Assembly (NCBI RefSeq): GCF_023017165.1
Contig: NZ_JALKBW010000001.1
Span: 2,480,001 to 2,544,000, forward strand
Direction of reading: 5' to 3'
DNA: 64,000 bases
Origin: Gordonia alkaliphila
Lineage (GTDB): Bacteria > Actinomycetota > Actinomycetes > Mycobacteriales > Mycobacteriaceae
Below, piece by piece: positions 1-9,813 of this stretch (within the stretch, counting starts at the first letter, position 1; the number at the start of each line of letters is the position of its first letter). The position numbers and the translations under genes are program-made. The notes under the pieces are model-generated. The model searched no databases. It was not told the origin of the DNA and was given only the letters and a program-made list of their open reading frames with translations.

Positions 1-482
1 CAGCACGACACGGCGATCGCCCCGACCAGGGTGAGGACGATGCCGAGCACCAGCGAGGTGGTCAGCACGGCGACCGTCGGCAACGAGTCGGCGCTCCAGC
101 CGCCGCCGACGGTGAAGACGAAGAGCAGAACCGCGGTGGCGACGATCCAGAGGGCCACCAGGACGGCGACCAGGACCGCGGCCCACAGCGCGGCGGCGCC
201 GACGATGACGCCGGCGTGCGCGGAGAACTTGCGCCACGCCCAGGAGAAGGCCGCCGACAACGACGGGGGCGACGGCACCGGCAGCAGCGGGTGGTGCTGC
301 GGCGGAACACCGTAGGCGTGTGCGGACGGGTCGATGGCGTACGGCTGGGGTGCGTACGGCTGAGACGCGTACGGGTTCTCCTGCTCGGGCACCGCCGGGT
401 CGGGAACGCTCGCCGAGTCGGGCAGGCTCGTCGGATCGGTGTCCTCGGGCGGAACGGGGCGCCACTCGTCGGAATCGCTCAT
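1..482 (-). CDS. Proline-rich N-terminus integral membrane protein (partial, 3' end outside window)
   Basis: The start codon is ATG at 482-480 and the frame stays open to the window edge, giving about 160 visible residues. The first 75 or so are rich in Pro, Tyr, Gln and Asp, with repeated YA-PQPYA-like segments. A basic WAWRKF patch follows, then two hydrophobic stretches (about residues 92-125 and 136-158) that look like membrane helices. This layout, a disordered cytoplasmic head followed by several helices, is common among uncharacterised actinobacterial membrane proteins. I do not recognise a specific family. It is divergent from add with a 68-bp gap. Confidence 0.75.
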   Translation of the reverse strand, partial: MSDSDEWRPVPPEDTDPTSLPDSASVPDPAVPEQENPYASQPYAPQPYAIDPSAHAYGVPPQHHPLLPVPSPPSLSAAFSWAWRKFSAHAGVIVGAAALWAAVLVAVLVALWIVATAVLLFVFTVGGGWSADSLPTVAVLTTSLVLGIVLTLVGAIAVSC

Positions 483-550
483 ATGAACATCATGCCGGTC
501 GAGGATTTCCCTCCCGCAGGAGCCGCGGCGGCACGGCTACGGTGGGGTAC

Positions 551-1657
551 ATGGCGTGCACACTCGACGACTTCCGGTTGGCGCCCAAGGTGCTGCTGCA
601 CGATCACCTCGACGGCGGACTCCGACCGGCGACGGTGCTCGAGCTGGCGCGCGAGATCGGCTACGACCGACTGCCCGCCGACACCGCCGAGACGCTCGCG
701 CACTGGTTCGCGACGGCCGCCGACGCGGGATCGCTGGAGCGGTACCTGGAGACCTTCGAGCACACCGTCGCGGTGATGCAGACGGCGCAGGCGCTGACCC
801 GGGTGGCGCGCGAGTGCGCCGAGGACCTGGCCGCCGACGGGGTGGTCTACGCCGAGGTGCGGTTCGCGCCGGAACTGCACACCGAACGCGGCCTGTCGCT
901 GGACGAGACGGTGGCGGCGGTGCTGCGCGGCTTCGCCGACGGCGCGGCCGCGGCGGCCGAGCGGGGACAACCGATCATCGTGCGGGGGCTGGTGACCGCG
1001 ATGCGCCACGCCGCGCGCTCCCGCGAGATCGCCGAACTGGCGGTCCGGTTCCGCGACCGCGGGGTGGTGGGCTTCGACATCGCCGGCGCGGAGGCCGGGA
1101 ACCCGCCGTCGCGCCACCTGGACGCCTTCGAGTATCTGCGAGATCAGAACTCGCACTTCACGATTCACGCGGGGGAGGCCTTCGGGCTGCCGTCCATCCA
1201 CGAGGCCGTCGCGTTCTGCGGCACCGACCGGCTGGGCCACGGCGTGCGGATGATCGACGACATCACCCTGCCGCCGGGCAGCGGCCCGGCCGACCACAGC
1301 TATCCCGGCGCCCGACTCGGCCGGATCGCCGATTACGTGCGGGACAAGCGGATTCCGCTGGAGCTGTGCCCGAGCAGCAACGTGCAGACCGGCGCGGTGG
1401 CGTCGATCGCCGAGCACCCGTTCAATGTGCTTGCGCGCCTGCAGTTCCGGGTCACCGTGAACACCGACAACCGGCTGATGAGCAACACCACGATGAGCCG
1501 CGAATTCCTGCTGCTGCACGAGGCCTTCGGGTACGGCTGGGCCGACTTTCAGCGCTTCACCGTGAACGCGATGAAATCATCGTTCCTGCACTTCGACGAG
1601 CGGCTCGCGCTCATCGACGAGGTGGTCAAGCCCGGCTACGCCGTGCTGCTCGGCTGA
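551..1657 (+). CDS. add: Adenosine deaminase
   Basis: 368 aa, the usual length. It deaminates adenosine and deoxyadenosine to inosine and deoxyinosine in purine salvage. The zinc and catalytic motifs of the amidohydrolase fold are all visible: HDHLDG near residue 17, HAGE near 210 and LGHGVR near 229. SSN follows near 275, and the conserved TDN near 305 carries a metal-binding Asp. The sequence resembles mycobacterial Add along its whole length. ATG at 551 is chosen because homology begins at [13 protein letters not shown] just after it. An in-frame ATG at 320 would add 77 unrelated residues that overlap the divergent membrane gene. Confidence 0.96.
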   Translation: MACTLDDFRLAPKVLLHDHLDGGLRPATVLELAREIGYDRLPADTAETLAHWFATAADAGSLERYLETFEHTVAVMQTAQALTRVARECAEDLAADGVVYAEVRFAPELHTERGLSLDETVAAVLRGFADGAAAAAERGQPIIVRGLVTAMRHAARSREIAELAVRFRDRGVVGFDIAGAEAGNPPSRHLDAFEYLRDQNSHFTIHAGEAFGLPSIHEAVAFCGTDRLGHGVRMIDDITLPPGSGPADHSYPGARLGRIADYVRDKRIPLELCPSSNVQTGAVASIAEHPFNVLARLQFRVTVNTDNRLMSNTTMSREFLLLHEAFGYGWADFQRFTVNAMKSSFLHFDERLALIDEVVKPGYAVLLG

Positions 1658-1679
1658 ATTGCCGGGCAGGGTTCAGCCG
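1651..1679. terminator. Candidate bidirectional hairpin between convergent add and Rv3311-like genes
   Basis: CGGCTGAA at 1651-1658 and TTCAGCCG at 1672-1679 form an 8-bp inverted repeat with a 13-nt loop. It includes the stop codons of both convergent genes. There is no T-tract, so function is inferred from position. Confidence 0.35.
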
Positions 1680-2935
1680 CGACGGACGAGGCGTTCCTCG
1701 AAGTCGCTGACCAGCGCGCGCCACGACTCGGACTCGTTGTCGAACGGGCCCGACGGGGCGAGTCGATTCGGGTCCGGCTTCACGGTGTAGTCGACGAACC
1801 AGCCCAGCGGGGTGGTGGTGCCCAGGGCCTCGTCCACCGAGTCGAGGTCGGCGAAGTCGGCGGCGTCGGAGAGCAGTTCGACGGCGAGGTCGAGCTGGCG
1901 GGAGTCGACGCGGCGCGGGCCGTCGAGGATGTCCTCGTCGATGCCGGGCAGCGCGTAGACGTTCTCCGGGAGCACGTCGTAGGTGAGCTCGCCGGCGTTG
2001 GCCATCGCCTGCACTTCGCCGTAGGTCGAGACGCGGGCCAGCGCATGGTCGTTGTGTTCGGCCAGGTAGCGGGTCAGGGCGCGCTCGGACGTGAAGCCGT
2101 AGATGGTGCCCTTGGCGCCGAGGAACACGGCGTCGTCGCCGAGGTAGCAGCGCAGCGTCAGGTACTCGCCGGTGTCGGTGTAGATCCGGATCGGATCGAT
2201 ACCGACCTCGCCCCAGAAGCCTTCGTCGACGTCGTCTGCGTCGTCCTCATCGTCATCGTCGTCGCTGTCGGCGTCCGAGTCCTCGTCGAGCGGGTCGACC
2301 GGATCGAACTCCGGCTCGTCCTCGTCTTCGGCGGAGGCCGCGGCGTCGAGCTCGCCCTCGGCGATGCTGAGGGCGGCGGCGTCGACGTCGGGCGTGGTCA
2401 CCACGTCGTCGAGGGCGTCGATGACGTCGTCCCAGTGCTTGGCGATCAGGCGGCCGATCCGCACCCAGAGGTCGACGCCGTCGCGGCCCTGGAAGTTCTC
2501 GGTGCCGACGGTCACGGCGCCCAGGATCGGGTTGGCGGTGAAGAACTTGGTGATCGGGGTCAGATCGCAGACCTCACCGATGATGCGGGTGATCTCCAGC
2601 GCATCCTCGAGCTCGGCGATGACCTGCCCGCGCGGGTCCTCGGCGGCCAGCTCGGGCACGCCGATCAGGTCGTACGAGTGCTTCTCGTCCGGGATGAGTT
2701 CGTCGGCCTGCAGCTCGGTGATCGTCGCCCACTGCGGGTGATCGGCGAGGTCGTTGTCGTCGTCGGTGCGCACGAAGGCGGCCAGGGCGGCGACGGAGTC
2801 GAACCCGTACAGGTCGTCCTCCAGACCCAGGAAAGCCTCCCACTCGTCATCGCCCTCGCGCCAGCGAGGAGCCCACAGGGTGAACAGGTTGCCATCGGTC
2901 AATCCGAGCTCGATGGGCACGATGTCTCCGGCCAT
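1673..2935 (-). CDS. Conserved acidic protein, Rv3311-like
   Basis: 420 aa, the same length as I recall for M. tuberculosis Rv3311. It shares that protein's distinctive beginning (MAGDIVP, ELGL, DGNLFTLWAPRWR). Function is unknown. Two similar regions (about residues 1-200 and 250-420) are joined by a strongly acidic low-complexity linker rich in Asp and Glu (about 205-248). No signal peptide or membrane helix is seen. ATG at 2935 matches the family N-terminus; an upstream ATG at 2986 would overlap the NlpC/P60 gene. It lies 10 bp behind that gene and is probably co-transcribed with it. Some databases attach the name 'primosomal protein' to this family, for which I see no support. Confidence 0.85.
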   Translation of the reverse strand: MAGDIVPIELGLTDGNLFTLWAPRWREGDDEWEAFLGLEDDLYGFDSVAALAAFVRTDDDNDLADHPQWATITELQADELIPDEKHSYDLIGVPELAAEDPRGQVIAELEDALEITRIIGEVCDLTPITKFFTANPILGAVTVGTENFQGRDGVDLWVRIGRLIAKHWDDVIDALDDVVTTPDVDAAALSIAEGELDAAASAEDEDEPEFDPVDPLDEDSDADSDDDDDEDDADDVDEGFWGEVGIDPIRIYTDTGEYLTLRCYLGDDAVFLGAKGTIYGFTSERALTRYLAEHNDHALARVSTYGEVQAMANAGELTYDVLPENVYALPGIDEDILDGPRRVDSRQLDLAVELLSDAADFADLDSVDEALGTTTPLGWFVDYTVKPDPNRLAPSGPFDNESESWRALVSDFEERLVRRG

Positions 2936-2945
2936 GCCGATGAGC

Positions 2946-3884
2946 CTACCGGGGGCGGTAGAAGCCCTCGAAACTCTGGTCGGCATTCGTGGTGCGCAGG
3001 GCGGTCACCCCGACCGGATCGCCGCCGGTCTCGATCAGCTGACCGTTGCCGATGTACATCGCGACGTGGCCGCTCCACACCGCGAGATCACCCGGTTGCA
3101 GCTGCGACTGGCTCACCGGGAAACCGGCCGTGTCCTGGTCCTGGGCCAGGCGCGGCAGCTCCAAGCCGGCCTGCCGGTAGGCCCACTGGGTGAAGCCGCT
3201 GCAGTCGAAACCGTCGGTGGTGGTGCCGCCCCACACGTAGGGGACTCCGCGCTGGCTGAGCGCGGCACGCACCGCCGCCGCGGCCCGGGCGTTGGGCGCG
3301 TAGGCCACGGAACCGTCGGGCAGGGTGATCGGCACCTTCCCCGGCCCGGGGACGTCGGTGAGTCCGGCCGGACCCGCGGTGCGGACGTGCTCGGGCGCGG
3401 TGATCCGGCCCAGCCCCCGGGCGTCGGCGGCGAGCTCGGCCTGCGTCTTGGCGATCACCGCCAGCCCGCGCCCCAGGTAGTCGGCGGCCAGCGGGACCAG
3501 CACCGCCAGGGCCGCGGGCGTCACGGTGGGGGCGGCGGCCGAGGCGGCCGCGACGAAGGCGTCGGCCAACCGGTTCAGCTCGGCGTTCGCCTGCTTCACC
3601 CGGCCCGCGGCGGTCGCCACCGCGGCCGAGATGTCTGCTCCGTTGCCGCCCTCGACGACGCCCGCCGCCGCGGTGGTGACGGCGCGGTCGGCGGCGGCCG
3701 TGCCGCCCGTGCCGAGCCAATCGGTGGTGGCCTGCCGGGCCGCGCCGCGGGTGAGGTCGGCCGCGCCGTCGAGCGCGGTCTGGGAGGCGGCGAGCGTGGT
3801 GGTCGGGCCCCCGGTCGGCAGTTCGCCGGTGCCGAGGGCGGCGATCAGCATGCGCAGCGGCGCGATGAGGAACTCGAACATCAC
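2946..3884 (-). CDS. NlpC/P60 (C40) peptidoglycan hydrolase with a helical, ESX-like N-terminal domain
   Basis: 312 aa. The C-terminal ~120 residues form an NlpC/P60 cysteine peptidase: YVWGG, the catalytic Cys in FDCSGF (about residue 226), LPRLAQDQ, GDLAVW, and the catalytic His in GHVAMYIG (about 271). Such enzymes cleave peptidoglycan stem peptides outside the membrane. The N-terminal ~150 residues are Ala-rich and predicted helical, with no convincing Sec signal peptide. The GTG start (3884) overlaps the stop of the upstream small gene as GTGA; ATG at 3881 is an alternative one codon in. Tight coupling to a YxxxD-bearing small protein suggests type VII export (inference). Confidence 0.85.
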   Translation of the reverse strand: MMFEFLIAPLRMLIAALGTGELPTGGPTTTLAASQTALDGAADLTRGAARQATTDWLGTGGTAAADRAVTTAAAGVVEGGNGADISAAVATAAGRVKQANAELNRLADAFVAAASAAAPTVTPAALAVLVPLAADYLGRGLAVIAKTQAELAADARGLGRITAPEHVRTAGPAGLTDVPGPGKVPITLPDGSVAYAPNARAAAAVRAALSQRGVPYVWGGTTTDGFDCSGFTQWAYRQAGLELPRLAQDQDTAGFPVSQSQLQPGDLAVWSGHVAMYIGNGQLIETGGDPVGVTALRTTNADQSFEGFYRPR

Positions 3885-4180
3885 GCCGACACCCCCGCCG
3901 CGTTCGCGGCATCCGTGCTGCCGTAGCCCGCCGCCGCGGCGACGGTGGCCGTGGCCTGCTGCGTGTGGCTGCCGGCCAACGCGTCGAGCCGCGCGGCCCG
4001 GGTGTTCATGGCCGCACCGAGCGCCGCCAGAAACGAGGCGCCGATGAGGCCGAAGGTCGGCGTCAATGCGGCGGTGTCGAGGCGTTCGGCGACGGCCCGT
4101 TCGGTGACGATCCCGGCGGCGGCACTCTGCCGCCCGGCGATCTGCGAGAGCGAGGAATCGGTGACTGCGACAGGTTTCAT
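3881..4180 (-). CDS. Small EspC/DUF2580-like protein, probable type VII secretion substrate or partner
   Basis: 99 aa, mostly two Ala-rich helices around a FGLIGASF turn (about residues 44-51), followed by a YGSTD sequence near the C-terminus. YxxxD/E after a helical hairpin is the established type VII (ESX) secretion signal in actinobacteria. Size and layout match the EspC/DUF2580 group of ESX-associated proteins. ATG at 4180 is chosen because residues upstream (to 4261) run into the divergent upp start. Its stop overlaps the GTG of the NlpC/P60 gene, so the two should be translated together. Family assignment is by layout, not clear sequence identity. Confidence 0.7.
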   Translation of the reverse strand: MKPVAVTDSSLSQIAGRQSAAAGIVTERAVAERLDTAALTPTFGLIGASFLAALGAAMNTRAARLDALAGSHTQQATATVAAAAGYGSTDAANAAGVSA

Positions 4181-4253
4181 GGTGATTAGACGCAGCGGTG
4201 CCCGGTTCGGTTCCACGATGGCGTCCCCGGCGTGGCGATTACGCTGTGCGGAC

Positions 4254-4898
4254 ATGAGCACCCACCGTCTGGACTACCGCGTCGTCGACCATCCGCTGGT
4301 GCGGTCCCGGCTGACCCGGCTGCGCGACGAAAACACCTCGAGCGCCGAATTCCGTGATCTGCTCACGCAGCTCACCGGGATGCTGATCTACGAGGCGATG
4401 GCCGACCAGCCGGTCGACGACGTGGTGGTGCGCACCCCGATCGGCCCGTGCCCCGGCGCGATGCTGACCGACGCGCCCCTCATGGTGCCGGTGCTGCGCG
4501 CCGGCCTGGGCATGCTGCACGCGGCGATGGGCGCCGTGCCCGAGGCGCAGATCGGTTTCGTCGGTGTCGCCCGCGACGAGGACACCGCCCTCCCGGCCGA
4601 GTATCTGGTGTCGCTGCCGCAGGATCTGTCCGGCCGCCCGGTGTTCGTGCTCGATCCGATGCTCGCGACGGCGGGATCGATGCTGCACACCCTGGATGTG
4701 CTGGCGGCCCGCGGCGCCACCGACCTCACCGCGATCTGCGTGGTCGCGGCGCCGGAAGGCATTGCGGCACTGGAGAACTCACGGCACCGACTGCGCCTGA
4801 TGGTGGGCGGCCTCGACGACGGCCTGAACGACGCATCGTTCATCGTGCCGGGCCTCGGCGACGCAGGCGACCGACTGTTCGGCCCGCGCAACTTCTAA
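4254..4898 (+). CDS. upp: Uracil phosphoribosyltransferase
   Basis: 214 aa. It converts uracil and PRPP to UMP in pyrimidine salvage. Family landmarks are [19 protein letters not shown], the PRPP loop [21 protein letters not shown] and the uracil-binding GLGDAGDR near the C-terminus. The PRPP loop normally reads DPMLATGGS, so a Gly is replaced by Ala here. ATG at 4254 fits the family N-terminus ([14 protein letters not shown]). It is divergent from the EspC-like gene (73-bp gap) and converges on the next gene 6 bp beyond its stop. Confidence 0.95.
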   Translation: MSTHRLDYRVVDHPLVRSRLTRLRDENTSSAEFRDLLTQLTGMLIYEAMADQPVDDVVVRTPIGPCPGAMLTDAPLMVPVLRAGLGMLHAAMGAVPEAQIGFVGVARDEDTALPAEYLVSLPQDLSGRPVFVLDPMLATAGSMLHTLDVLAARGATDLTAICVVAAPEGIAALENSRHRLRLMVGGLDDGLNDASFIVPGLGDAGDRLFGPRNF

Positions 4899-4904
4899 CG
4901 GGTA

Positions 4905-5551
4905 CTAGCCGACCCAGGCCTCGAGCATCGGCTCGGTGGCCAGCACCCGGCCGTTTTCGGTGATGACCAGCGACTGCGGGGACACGATGTACGAGGTGCT
5001 GCCGTTGGTCGCGGTGAACGTGTTGCCCGAGCGGGTGGGGAAGTCCACGTGGCTCGAATTCCCGTCGGCCTTGCCCTTGTAGTAGTAGCGGCCGGTCTGC
5101 CGGCCCACCTGACAGACGATCACCTCCGAGCGCTGGGTGTAGCCGATGAAGACCAGCGGATCGGCGGTGTCGTCACAGGTGGGGCCGCCGACGAAACCGT
5201 GCGAGGTCGCGCCGTCGATCGGCGGAATCGGCTGCTGAGCGGTCGACGACGACGGCGTCGTGCTCGGCGCCGGGGGCTGCTTGACGCCGGTGTCGGTGTC
5301 CGAGCCGGGCGACGGCGGTGCCTGGACGTACTCGGTCACCACCGGCCCGCTGCTCTCCGGCGCGGCGGCCTCGTCGTCGCCCCCGGAGTTCACGAACAGG
5401 ACGATCACGGCGACCACCGCGGCGAGTGCGACGATCGCCGCGATCACGGCGATGATCTGCGGTCCGCGATTCGGCGGCTGCGGCTGGGGGTATTGCGGCT
5501 GGGGGTATTGGGGCTGCGGGTAGTGGGGATCGGGTATTCGGGGTAGGACAT
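4905..5551 (-). pseudogene. Proline/glutamine-rich single-pass membrane protein, apparent one-base frameshift near its start
   Basis: ATG at 5551, with GAGGGAG spaced correctly upstream, begins MSYPEYP and then runs into a frame that stops after 35 codons. Shifting by one base at about 5531-5534 gives DPHYPQPQYPQPQYPQ, then a hydrophobic helix (about IIAVIAAIVAL to VIVLF) and an extracellular Ser/Thr/Pro linker. The globular tail contains two Cys (in PTCDD and VIVCQV). The downstream frame has no good start before the helix except a GTG at 5447, and it stays open for 180 codons. It could be a real null mutation, a sequencing error, or a start at the internal GTG. The function of the C-terminal domain is unknown. 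Confidence 0.65.
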
Positions 5552-5564
5552 GATCGCGGCTCCC

Positions 5565-7067
5565 TCACGCTTCTCCGGGCAGTTCGGCCAGCACCCGTTC
5601 GAGTAGATCGTCGAGCTGGCCCGCGCCGACCTCGGCACCGGGCGGGGTGCTGACCTGCGCATAGTACTTCAGTTTCGGCTCGGTGCCGCTGGGCCGCGCC
5701 ACCACGCGCACGGCGATGCCCGCGGCGTCGACTCCGGTCAGCTCGACCGCATCGGTGTGCGGGCCGGGGCCGTCGCGGAGCAGGTCGGCGGCGGTGACGT
5801 CGATTCCGGCCAGCGTCGACGGCGGGTCGGTGCGCAGCCGGGACATCAGTGCGCCGATCTGCGCGACGTGGTCCACGCGCAGACTGCGCTGCGCCGTCGC
5901 GTGCCGTCCGTACCGCTCCTGCAGGTCGTCGAGGACCGCGGCGAGGCTGCCGCGGGCCGCGGCCAGCCGGGCCAGCGCGGCCGCGGCACTGATGCCGTCC
6001 TTGTCGCGGACCGCCGCGGGATCGACGCAGTGCCCGAGGGCCTCCTCGTAGGCGTAGACCAGCGGCTCGCCAGCGCGCACCAACCACTTGAAACCGGTGA
6101 GCGTGCGCACCGCGCGGGCCCCGCGCGCGGCGGCGATCGTGTGCAGCAGGGTGCCGGAGACGATCGACGACGCGACCACCGGCGGCACGGCGGCGGGCAG
6201 GTGCTCGTCGAGCACGGCGTCGCCCAGCAGTGCACCGGTCTCGTCGCCGGTCAGCATCCGCCAGGTCCCGTCCGCGCCCCGGACGCCGACGGCGCACCGG
6301 TCGGCGTCCGGATCCAGGGCGAGCGCGAGATCGGCCGAGCACTCCTGCGCCAACGCCAGCAGGAGATCCGTGGCGCCCGGCTCCTCCGGATTCGGGAAGG
6401 CGACGGTGGGGAAGTCCGGGTCGGGGGCGAACTGCTCGGCGACCACGTGCACGTCGGTGAACCCGTTGCGCGCCAACGCTTCCCGCGCCAGCATGCCGCC
6501 GACACCGTGCATGGCGGTCAGCGCGATGCGGACGCCGTCGGCGACGGGCGGCCCGAACCGGGCGTCGAGGCGGGCCAGGTACTGCTCGGCGATCGCGGCG
6601 GCCCGCGGATCCGCCGGCACGGCGCGCCGCGGCACCTGCTCCGCGGGCGGGGCGGCGGTGATGGCGGCCTCGATCTCCCGATCGGCGGGGGAGAGGAGCT
6701 GTGCGCCGCCGCGGACGTACACCTTGTAGCCGTTGTCGCCGGCCGGATTGTGCGAGGCGGTGATCATGACGCCGGCCGCCGCGTTCAGCAGGCGGGTGGC
6801 GAAGGCGACCAGCGGGGTGGGCCCGGGCGCGGGCAGGGCCACCACGTCGAATCCGGCCGCGGCCAACACCTGCGTGGTGGCGGCGAAGAAGTCCGCCGAG
6901 CCGTGCCGGGCGTCCCGGCCGACCACCACCGCCGCGCCGCTGTCCCCCTGTGCGGCCAGCCAATGGACGAGACCGGCGGTGGCCCGGGTGACGGTGCCGA
7001 CGTTCATGCCGTCCGGTCCCTCGCGCACCGGTCCGCGCAGCCCGGCGGTCCCGAAACGCAGTGTCAT
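5565..7067 (-). CDS. pmmB: Phosphomannomutase/phosphoglucomutase family protein
   Basis: 500 aa alpha-D-phosphohexomutase interconverting hexose-1- and 6-phosphates. All four functional loops are visible: catalytic phosphoserine loop [13 protein letters not shown], Mg-binding DPDADR, sugar-specificity loop [11 protein letters not shown], and the C-terminal phosphate-binding [12 protein letters not shown]. Position after the purine nucleoside phosphorylase matches pmmB (Rv3308). A role in ribose-1-phosphate or deoxyribose-phosphate handling, as for other phosphohexomutases next to PNP, is plausible but not shown by sequence. ATG at 7067 overlaps the PNP stop as ATGA, so the two are translationally coupled. 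Confidence 0.92.
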   Translation of the reverse strand: MTLRFGTAGLRGPVREGPDGMNVGTVTRATAGLVHWLAAQGDSGAAVVVGRDARHGSADFFAATTQVLAAAGFDVVALPAPGPTPLVAFATRLLNAAAGVMITASHNPAGDNGYKVYVRGGAQLLSPADREIEAAITAAPPAEQVPRRAVPADPRAAAIAEQYLARLDARFGPPVADGVRIALTAMHGVGGMLAREALARNGFTDVHVVAEQFAPDPDFPTVAFPNPEEPGATDLLLALAQECSADLALALDPDADRCAVGVRGADGTWRMLTGDETGALLGDAVLDEHLPAAVPPVVASSIVSGTLLHTIAAARGARAVRTLTGFKWLVRAGEPLVYAYEEALGHCVDPAAVRDKDGISAAAALARLAAARGSLAAVLDDLQERYGRHATAQRSLRVDHVAQIGALMSRLRTDPPSTLAGIDVTAADLLRDGPGPHTDAVELTGVDAAGIAVRVVARPSGTEPKLKYYAQVSTPPGAEVGAGQLDDLLERVLAELPGEA

Positions 7068-7876
7068 CGCTGATCGAGGGCGGCGACGACCTCGGCGAGC
7101 AGCGTGCCCATGCGGGTGGCCGAGGCGCGGCCCACCTCCAGCACCTCCGCGTGCGCCAGCGGTTCCCCGGTGATTCCGGCGGCCAGATTGGTCACCAACG
7201 ACACCCCGAGGACATCCAGCCCGGCCGCGCGGGCGGCGATGGTCTCGTGCACCGTCGACATGCCCACCAGGTCGGCGCCGACGGTACGCAGCATCCGGAT
7301 CTCGGCCGGCGTCTCGTACTGCGGCCCGGGCAGCCCGGCGTAGACGCCCTCGCGCAACGACGGATCGACGCTGCGGGCCAACTCGCGCAGGGCGGGTGCG
7401 TAGGCGTCGACCATGTTCACGAACTGCGCGCCCGGCAGCGGCGAACGGCCGGTCAGATTCAGCTGATCGTTGATCAGGACGGGTTCGCCCACGGTCAGGC
7501 CGTCGGCGATCCCGCCTGCCGCGTTGGTCAGCACCACGGTGCGCACCCCGGCCGCGGCGGCGGTCCGGATCGGATGCACCACGCGCGCCAGCTGATGGCC
7601 CTCGTAGGCGTGCACCCGGCCGGCCATGATCAGCACGCGGGAGCCGCCGATGCGCACCGACCGCACCGATCCGCTGTGCCCCTGCGCGGACGGAAGGGTG
7701 AAGCCGGGGATGTGCGTCATCGGCACCTCGGCGACCGGGCGGCCGAACTCGTCGGCGGCGGGCGCCCAGCCCGAGCCGAGCACCACCGCGACGTCGTGCC
7801 GACGGCAATCGGTGTGCGCGGCGAGGAAGGCGGCCGCGGCGACCGCGGCGGCGTCGGCGTCGACGGTGGGATCCAT
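7064..7876 (-). CDS. deoD: Purine nucleoside phosphorylase (trimeric class)
   Basis: 270 aa. It phosphorolyses inosine and guanosine (and deoxy forms) to the base and (deoxy)ribose-1-phosphate. Motifs are [27 protein letters not shown], the purine-pocket [15 protein letters not shown] and the Asn-containing LVTNLAAG. This is the trimeric PNP pattern of M. tuberculosis DeoD/PunA (Rv3307) rather than the hexameric enteric type. ATG at 7876 gives the expected length. An upstream in-frame start at 7915 would overlap the divergent gene. It works with Add, which supplies inosine, and forms an operon with pmmB. Confidence 0.94.
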   Translation of the reverse strand: MDPTVDADAAAVAAAAFLAAHTDCRRHDVAVVLGSGWAPAADEFGRPVAEVPMTHIPGFTLPSAQGHSGSVRSVRIGGSRVLIMAGRVHAYEGHQLARVVHPIRTAAAAGVRTVVLTNAAGGIADGLTVGEPVLINDQLNLTGRSPLPGAQFVNMVDAYAPALRELARSVDPSLREGVYAGLPGPQYETPAEIRMLRTVGADLVGMSTVHETIAARAAGLDVLGVSLVTNLAAGITGEPLAHAEVLEVGRASATRMGTLLAEVVAALDQR

Positions 7877-7913
7877 GGTGCCCACCCTAGTGCCGGGCGA
7901 TAGAGTCATCGCC

Positions 7914-8609
7914 ATGCCCTATTTCTCCCTGCACGACGACGCCGCCGAGGTCTACCTGGGTGCGCCCGGACGCGAGCTCGACGAGACAAACCCGGAGAAC
8001 CGCTTCACCCTCGGCTGGCTCGACGAGGTGAACCAGGCGCTCGACGAGGCCGTGGCCGCCGGCAAGCCGATCGTGTTGACCGCGACCGGCAAGTACTTCA
8101 CCAACGGCCTGGACACCGACTTCATCGCGAGCAACTTCGCCGAACTGCCCGGCTACCTGGACCGCATCCACCAGCTGTACGTCCGCGTCCTGACGCTGCC
8201 GGTGCCGAGTATCGCCGCGCTCAACGGCCACGCCTTCGGCGGCGGCGCGATGCTCGCGCTGTGCGCCGATCACCGCATCATGCGCACCGAGCGCGGCTTC
8301 TGGTCGCTGCCGGAGGCGGCGCTCAACATGCCGTTCACCCGCGGCATGGCGGCGCTGGTGCGCACCCGCACTCCCGACGCCACGGCCACCGAGGCCATGC
8401 TGACCAGCCGTCGCTACGGCGCCGACGACGCCGTGGCGGCCGGGATCGTCGAAGAGGCGGTCGACGCCGACGCTCTGCTCGAGCGCGGTCGCGAACTGGC
8501 CCGCGAACGCGCGAGCCTGGTGAATGACAACCTGGCGACGATCAAGCGCGGACTGCGGCTGCCGCTGCTGGAGGACCTGAACACCCCCGTGCCGCCGACG
8601 CTGCTCTGA
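7914..8609 (+). CDS. Enoyl-CoA hydratase/isomerase family protein
   Basis: 231 aa, shorter than typical hydratases (about 260). The crotonase oxyanion-hole segments are present: [13 protein letters not shown] near residue 60 and [19 protein letters not shown] near residue 103, then [14 protein letters not shown]. The short length and the WSLPEA region resemble small delta3,delta2-enoyl-CoA isomerase-like proteins, so isomerase is as likely as hydratase. ATG at 7914 lies 37 bp from the divergent PNP start. Its stop overlaps the ATG of the next gene (TGATG), so the two are coupled. The substrate is unknown. Confidence 0.85.
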   Translation: MPYFSLHDDAAEVYLGAPGRELDETNPENRFTLGWLDEVNQALDEAVAAGKPIVLTATGKYFTNGLDTDFIASNFAELPGYLDRIHQLYVRVLTLPVPSIAALNGHAFGGGAMLALCADHRIMRTERGFWSLPEAALNMPFTRGMAALVRTRTPDATATEAMLTSRRYGADDAVAAGIVEEAVDADALLERGRELARERASLVNDNLATIKRGLRLPLLEDLNTPVPPTLL

Positions 8610-9790
8610 TGTTCCCGGCGATCAGCGACTGGCTCGACGCGAACCTGGATCAGGTGATCGCCTGGCGCCGCGAGATTCATGCGGCGCCGGAACTGTCGAG
8701 GGCGGAGTTCGCCACCACCGCCAAGGTGGTGGAGGTCCTGACCACGGCGGGCCTGTCGCCGGTGGTGCTGCCCAAGGGCACCGGCGTGATCTGTGACTTC
8801 GGCCCCGCCGATCGGCCGCGGATCGGCCTGCGTGCCGACCTCGACGCACTGCCGGTGACCGAGCAGACGGGCCTGCCGTTCGCGTCCCAGGTGGCGGGCG
8901 TCTCGCATGCCTGCGGGCACGACGCGCACACCGCCATCCTGATGGGCGTGGGCTGCCTGCTGGCCGGGATCGACGATCTGCCGTTCGGCGTGCGCCTGGT
9001 GTTCCAGGCCGCCGAAGAGATCATGCCCGGCGGCGCCCTCGACGCGATCGACGCCGGCGCGATGGACGGCCTCGCGAGAATCTTTGCGCTGCACTGTGAT
9101 CCGCACCTGCAGGTCGGCACCGTCGGCCTGCGCGCGGGTGCGTTGACGTCGGCCGCCGATCGCATCGAGGTGCACCTGCGCGGACCGGGCGGGCACACCT
9201 CCCGGCCGCATCTGACCGGCGACCTCGTCTATGCGATGGGCGCGCTGATCACCGGCCTGCCGGGCGTCTTGGCGCGCCGCGTGGATCCCCGTTCGGGCAC
9301 CGTGATGGGTTGGGGCGCAGCACATTCCGGCGATGCGCCCAACGCCATTCCGCAGGAGGGGCGCCTGCGCGGCACCGTCCGAACCGGCGACCAGGAAGTG
9401 TGGGACGAGATGGAGCCCCTGGTGCGCAGCATCGTCGGCGAGCTCGTCGCCCCGCTGGGCGTGAGCTACGACCTGACCTATGTGCGCGGCGTTCCGCCGG
9501 TGGTTAACGACGAAGACAGCGTCGGTATGCTGCGGCGTGCCGTCGGCGCGATCGATCCGGCCGCCGAGGTCGACACCCCGCAGTCGGCGGGCGGCGAGGA
9601 CTTCGCCTGGTACCTGCAGGAAGCGCCGGGCGCGATGGCACGCCTGGGCGTGTGGTCGGGCACGGGACCGCACGGCGACCTGCATCAGCCGGACTTCGAC
9701 CTCGACGAGCGGGCGATCGCAGTGGGCATCGCCACCCTCGCCGGGGCCGTGCTGCAGGGCGAGCTGGAACCGGAGCCCCCGCTGCTCTAG
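8609..9790 (+). CDS. M20-family amidohydrolase (AmiA/AmiB-like)
   Basis: 393 aa. It is a zinc-dependent M20D peptidase/amidohydrolase of the hippurate-hydrolase/N-acyl-amino-acid type. Metal-site motifs are HAAPELS near residue 24, GLRADLDALPV, SHACGHDAHT, the catalytic Glu pair in FQAAEE, ALHCDP, GPGGHTSRPH (dimerisation domain), and QSAGGEDFAWYL. The position is that of amiA1/amiB1 (Rv3305c-Rv3306c), but only one copy exists here. Cytoplasmic, with no signal peptide. Translation is coupled to the upstream enoyl-CoA hydratase. The natural substrate is not deducible. Confidence 0.9.
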   Translation: MFPAISDWLDANLDQVIAWRREIHAAPELSRAEFATTAKVVEVLTTAGLSPVVLPKGTGVICDFGPADRPRIGLRADLDALPVTEQTGLPFASQVAGVSHACGHDAHTAILMGVGCLLAGIDDLPFGVRLVFQAAEEIMPGGALDAIDAGAMDGLARIFALHCDPHLQVGTVGLRAGALTSAADRIEVHLRGPGGHTSRPHLTGDLVYAMGALITGLPGVLARRVDPRSGTVMGWGAAHSGDAPNAIPQEGRLRGTVRTGDQEVWDEMEPLVRSIVGELVAPLGVSYDLTYVRGVPPVVNDEDSVGMLRRAVGAIDPAAEVDTPQSAGGEDFAWYLQEAPGAMARLGVWSGTGPHGDLHQPDFDLDERAIAVGIATLAGAVLQGELEPEPPLL

Positions 9791-9813
9791 CACGGGGCAC
9801 TAGGAGCGCCGAC

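Noticed and set aside
320..550. Upstream ATG for adenosine deaminase
   Set aside because: It would add 77 Arg-rich residues not seen in the family and overlap the divergent membrane protein gene.
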